The notes beneath the pieces are model-generated. The model made no database searches. It saw nothing but the letters and a program-made list of their open reading frames with translations, and was not told the DNA's origin. DNA of 64,000 nt from Flectonema sp. DT1601 (lineage: Eukaryota > Euglenozoa > Diplonemea > Diplonemida > Diplonemidae), in contig OZ025781.1 in NCBI GenBank assembly GCA_964019425.1, forward strand, positions 372,001-436,000, written 5' to 3'. Position 1 is the first letter of the stretch; each line of letters opens with the position of its first letter. Of the stretch, positions 59,766 through 64,000 are shown one piece after another. The position numbers and the translations under genes were made by a program.

Positions 59766-60810
59766 AAAAAAAAGAATAAACAATGTTATCATTGTTTTTT
59801 TATCGATCGACTATGTCGATTACTTTCTATTTTCCGTCCTGGTCAAGACGCTAAACTGATTGTTTTTTTTTTTCAAAATTAATAAAAAAGAATATAAAAA
59901 AAAAAAATAAAAAAAAGAATAAACAATGTTATCATAGTTTTTTTTATCGTTCGACTTTGTCGACTAATTTCTATTTTCCGTTTTTTTTCTTAAAAAATAA
60001 ATAAAAAGAATTTAAAAAAAAAAAAAAAAAAAAGAATAAACAATGTTATCATTGTTTTTTTATCGATCGACTTTGTCGACTAATTTCTATTTTCCGTCCT
60101 GGTCAAGACGCTAAACTGATTGTTTTTTCTAAATAAATAAAAAGAATAAAAAAAAAATAAAAAAAAAAAAAAAGATTAAACAATGTTATCATTGTTTTTT
60201 TTTAACGATCGACTATGTCGATTACTTTCTATTTTCCGTCCTGGTCAGGACGCTAAACTGATTGTTTTTTCTTTAAAAAATAAATAAAAAGAATAAAAAA
60301 AAAAAAAAAAAAAAAAAGAATAAACAATGTTATCATTGTTTTTTTATCGATCGACTATGTCGATTACTTTCTATTTTCCGTCCTGGTCAAGACGCTAAAC
60401 TGATTGTTTTTTTTTTTTTTCAAAATTAATAAAAAAGAATATGAAAAAAAAAAATAAAAAAAAGAATAAACAATGTTATCATTGTTTTTTTATCGTTCGA
60501 CTTTGTCGACTAATTTCTATTTTCCGTTTTTTTTCTTAAAAAATAAACAAAAAGAATTTAAAAAAAAAAAAAAAAAAAAAGAATAAACAATGTTATCATT
60601 GTTTTTTTATCGATCGACTATGTCGATTACTTTCTATTTTCCGTCCTGGTCAAGACGCTAAACTGATTGTTTTTTTTTTTCAAAATTAATAAAAAAGAAT
60701 ATAAAAAAAAAAAATAAAAAAAAGAATAAACAATGTTATCATAGTTTTTTTTATCGTTCGACTTTGTCGACTAATTTCTATTTTCCGTTTTTTTTCTTAA
60801 AAAATAAATA
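59766..60810 (-). repeat. Hairpin-unit array, reverse, block 2
   Basis: Eight reverse hairpins. A unit with a changed hairpin (ACAATGTTATCATAGT) occurs twice, at about 59921 and 60729, within a repeated segment about 800 bp apart that suggests a larger duplication. Confidence 0.8.
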
Positions 60811-61003
60811 GAATTTCGATAAAGTGGGAAGTAACGGACTGGGAGCTTTTGGCTCCTGCCCTATTCCCGATGTAAACTTTCTTTTTATTTTTATTTTTTT
60901 TTAACAGGCCCAAAGGGCGACAATGATGGTTGCTGACCAAGGAATAATATTCAAATGAATTTTCGTTTCAAAGAAACGAACAGAATTAAGAGAGAGGCAG
61001 AGA

Positions 61004-61036
<33 letters not shown>

Positions 61037-61223
61037 GAAAAAAAAAAATGAAGAGGAAATAATCAAACATGAAAAAAAAAAAAAAAATATATATATATAA
61101 AAATATAAGTAAAAAACGTTGTATGAAAAAGGAAAAAAGAAAAAAAAAAGACCAGAAAAGGAAAGAGAAAATGAAAAGGTATAATATTATTGTGGGGATA
61201 TGAGGGATAGCAGGGAGATGCTC
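60811..61223 (+). repeat. Foldback head copy 5
   Basis: Starts GAATTTCGATAAAGTGGG, as in copies 1 and 3. It has a small AT microsatellite at about 61086-61100. Confidence 0.85.
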
Positions 61224-61249
61224 TTTTTTTTTTTTTTTTTTTATTTATT

Positions 61250-62205
61250 ATTTAAAGAAAAAAAAACGGAAAATAGAAATTAGTCGACAAAGTCGAACGA
61301 TAAAAAAAAACAATGATAACATTGTTTATTCCTTTTTTTGTATTTTTTTTATATTCTTTTTTATTAATTTTGAAAAAAAAACAATCAGTTTAGCGTCTTG
61401 ACCAGGACGGAAAATAGGAAGTAATCGACATAGTCGATCGATAAAAAAAACAATGATAACATTGTTTATTCTTTTTTTTTTTTTTTTTTTAAAATTCTTT
61501 TTATTTATTTTTTAAAGAAAAAAAAACGGAAAATAGAAATTAGTCAACAAAGTCGAACGATAAAAAAAAACAATGATAACATTGTTTATTCTTTTTTTTT
61601 ATTTTTTTTTTTTTTAATATTTTTTTTTATTTTGAAAAAAAAACAATCAGTTTAGCGTCTTGACCAGGACGGAAAATAGAAAGTAATCGACATAGTCGAT
61701 CGATAAAAAAAACAATGATAACATTGTTTATTCTTTTTTTTATTTTTTTTTTTTTATATTCTTTTTTATTAATTTTGAAAAAAAAACAATCAGTTTAGCG
61801 TCTTGACCAGGACGGAAAATAGAAAGTGATCGACATAGTCGATCGATAAAAAAACAATGATAACATTGTTTATTCTTTTTTTTTATTTTAAATTCTTTTT
61901 ATTTATTCTTTAAAGAAAAGAAACGGAAAATAGAAATTAGTCGACAAAGTCGAACGATAAAAAAAAACAATGATAACATTGTTTATTCTTTTTTTTTTTT
62001 TTTTTTTTTATATTCTTTTTTATTAATTTTGAAAAAAAAACAATCAGTTTAGCGTCTTGACCAGGACGGAAAATAGAAAGTGATCGACATAGTCGATCGA
62101 TAAAAAAACAATGATAACATTGTTTATTCTTTTTTTTTATTTTAAATTCTTTTTATTTATTCTTTAAAGAAAAGAAACGGAAAATAGAAATTAGTCGACA
62201 AAGTC
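61250..62205 (+). repeat. Hairpin-unit array, forward, block 3
   Basis: Seven hairpins. The order of long and short units matches parts of blocks 1 and 2. Confidence 0.85.
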
Positions 62206-62397
62206 GAACTACTTTCTATTTTCCGTCGAACTACTTTTATTTTTTTTTTTTTTCTTTAAAAATAAATGAAAAGAATAAAAAAAAAAAAAAAAAAAAGGAA
62301 TAAACAATGTTATCATTGTTTTTTTTTTATCGATCGACTATGTCGATTACTTTCTATTTTCCGTCCTGGTCAAGACGCTAAACTGATTGTTTTTTCT

Positions 62398-64000
62398 TTA
62401 ACCCATTAAGGACGGGGGGTCCACTACAGTGGTTATTTTGAAATTTTATTTTCGCTAAGGGGAAAACCCGGCTAACGCTACCCAGGGGGGGTGTAATCGA
62501 GGCCGTTTCGCGACGAATCTTGGGTGGGATGGCGTGGTTCGCTGTGTTTTTATTCATGAAATTCAAAACTAATAATCAAAATTTTACCACCTAACAAGAA
62601 GTTTCGTGTGCCTGTTGAAATTGATACAAGTTCGGCGTCCTATGAAAGTCTGATGATGATGGATTCTGTATCGGAGTCGTCATCTGACAGCAACACAGCA
62701 AAGGTATCAAAGTGGGGGGGCAAAACCAAGAGAATCCCCAGGGAAAAACGGAAAGGACCTACCCAGAGTGTGAGCGACTTTAATGAAATGAACGAATTGA
62801 AGGTATCCAACTCATTTTCACTGATCATGTGCTTAAAATGATATTTCGACACACTCTTGCCTACCCGATTGACAAAGAGACGTCCATGAAGTCACTAGAA
62901 GTTGGTGAACTGAAATGCTTTCTCCGTAATTTCCACACTGCTAACAAACACATTCCTGCTTCTTATGTTCATAGTCTTGTTAAACCCCATAATAATAAAG
63001 GGCATTGGGTGACGTTTGACAATTTCAATTCGTCATACGCATTTCTTGTTTTGATGTTAGCGAAAGGGTTCCACTGTGTTGGAACAGCCTGACGGAACAG
63101 AAAGGGAGTTCTGTTGATGTTACAAAACCGAAGGCTACCCCTGGACCGGGACGACTAAGCAAATCGGAAGTGAAAGAAAGACCGAAGAATCTTTCTGCTT
63201 CTTACCTTCAGTCAAGCACGGCATCCACCATATAAAGTGGAGAGACTCAAAGGATGTGCATCTTTTCAGTACTCTTCCCTTACGTGAGCACTGTGTCGAT
63301 GTATATCGCTGGATTAGGAAGAGAAATAAAAAAGAAAAAGTGCCGATCAAACTACCGTGCAAGTAGACAGGTACACCAAAACGATGGGAGGTGTTAACCT
63401 GATGGATAGCGTGAAGGGAAGGGCGAACAGAAACCTTCAAACTAAACGATGGCATCTAAAGGTTTTCGACTACTAGCTGAAAGTTTCAATGTTCAACACG
63501 TTTACCCTTCAAAAGAAATGCGGTAAGGATACTGGTACCTACATACGGTATGTAGAGGAGCTCGCTATGCAACTCGTCAGTGACGGGACGTCGAGAGACA
63601 AGACAACCAATACTACATCTACTATTGACTCGGGTTCGCACTTTTCACACATGTTCAGCACCACTGAGCACTATCCATCAATATTTGGCGCTGCTAAACA
63701 ATGTAAGTATCACAATACTCGAGTGAGGACTACTTATGGATGCCAGGGGTGTAAGGTTTTTATGTGTCCTGCACCCTGTTTTGGCAAATACCACTTAAAT
63801 CTTACAAAGGGGAGAACATTTGCGTCCCATACCACCACCTCTGTGTCGGGAGGTGCTATCCGGGAAGAATGTACGAAGGGGAAGACCCCTGCACTCACAA
63901 CAACATCAAAATTGAAGAGGCGCAGGGAGTCATAAGAACTGAGCTTATTGTTGTCTTTGGTGGTGTTTTCATTTGTTCTGTTCACCCTTTAGGTGGTGAA
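62398..64000 (+). mobile_element. piggyBac-type DNA transposon, left end and decayed body
   Basis: TTAA at 62398-62401, then terminal sequence CCCATTAAGGACGGGGGGTC and CCACTACAGTGG, the style of piggyBac ends. A transposase relic follows. The right end is not in the window. Insertion is inside a hairpin-array unit, so it is younger than that array. Confidence 0.8.
62608..63935 (+). pseudogene. piggyBac transposase, decayed
   Basis: Pieces of a PGBD-type transposase in several frames. The start is acidic and Ser-rich (MDSVSESSSDSNTAK, about 62660-62700). The N-terminal half of the catalytic region is largely deleted. VTFDNFNSSYAFL (about 63012-63050) holds the conserved third-Asp region DNF and is followed by KGFHCVGT. 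KTMGGVNLMDSVKG (about 63381-63423) is the usual MGGVD block. The end has a Cys-rich finger, CKYHNTRVRTTYGCQGCKVF then CPAPCFGKYH, typical of piggyBac C-termini. Frame changes and stops between pieces show it is dead. Confidence 0.8.

Larger units (their letters stand above)
57751..60810. mobile_element. Foldback-like block 2
   Basis: Head (+) 57751-58150, array (+) about 58190-59760 with twelve hairpins, then a switch at about 59765 to array (-) with eight hairpins up to 60810. The expected closing head (-) is absent; instead a new forward head starts at 60811. This looks like half a foldback element joined to, or invaded by, another. Confidence 0.6.
60811..62397. mobile_element. Foldback-like block 3, right end replaced by piggyBac
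   Basis: Head (+) 60811-61223, array (+) about 61250-62205 with seven hairpins, a junction at about 62205-62235 where GTCGAACTACTTT is duplicated, then a short array (-) to 62397. A TTAA at 62398-62401 inside this unit is the piggyBac insertion point. Confidence 0.6.

Noticed and set aside
48710-62397. CRISPR array
   Set aside because: The regular spacing looks superficially similar, but spacers are repeated homopolymers, repeats are long and palindromic in several places, and this is a eukaryotic genome without cas genes.

Overview
This is nuclear DNA of a eukaryote. The protein genes carry short GT-AG introns. Long A or T runs and simple repeats fill the spacers. The gene set (SERCA calcium pump, rotatin-like centriole protein, ATAD5/Elg1, TRIP12/UPL3-type HECT ligase, MCTP-like C2 protein, CaMK, CDK7-like kinase, membrane-anchored FG nucleoporin, dephospho-CoA kinase) and the very animal-like SERCA suggest an early-branching animal or close holozoan, with a glass sponge or similar as one possibility. 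I cannot fix the phylum from sequence alone. One glycine-lysine repeat protein has a C-terminal domain that reminds me of protist proteins, so a non-animal host remains open.

The left two thirds (about 0.4-42.1 kb) is a host gene block. At least 13 genes lie head to tail on the minus strand, many with spacers of only 150-500 bp. In transcription order from right to left they are: FG nucleoporin, a 72-residue protein, a 145-residue protein, HECT ligase, CDK7-like kinase, dephospho-CoA kinase, CaMK, ATAD5-like, rotatin-like, DUF268, FYVE, Gly/Lys-repeat protein, MCTP-like, SERCA. I worked out 12 host introns by phase. They start GTATGT or close to it, and 10 of 12 end in AACAG with an A/C-rich rather than pyrimidine-rich 3' end. 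Several genes also have a pyrimidine-rich AG shortly before the ATG with no upstream exon I could find. That fits 5' UTR introns or spliced-leader trans-splicing of polycistronic RNA. A 4.9-kb gap (8.6-13.5 kb) holds only a weak three-exon candidate.

The right third (about 42.3-64 kb) is a mobile-element graveyard and nursery. It holds a C-terminal piece of one MULE transposase with two clean introns, a GC-rich coiled-coil/Cys-His gene of unknown role, a LINE reverse-transcriptase fragment, and a foldback-like repeat complex. The complex has five copies of a roughly 410-bp 'head' module in both orientations. Attached to the heads are arrays of about 45 hairpin-bearing units that flip orientation several times. 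Two DNA transposons sit inside the arrays. One is a complete-looking MULE (47-bp terminal inverted repeats, 9-bp target duplication, uninterrupted 648-residue transposase with D-D-E, SWIM and CCHC zinc knuckle). The other is a decayed piggyBac entering exactly at a TTAA of an array unit and running off the window end. An uncharacterised coiled-coil ORF (51.7-53.1 kb) lies just outside one head.

The most interesting candidates are the foldback/hairpin array system, the intact MULE nested in it, the AACAG intron consensus and the one-strand gene block.
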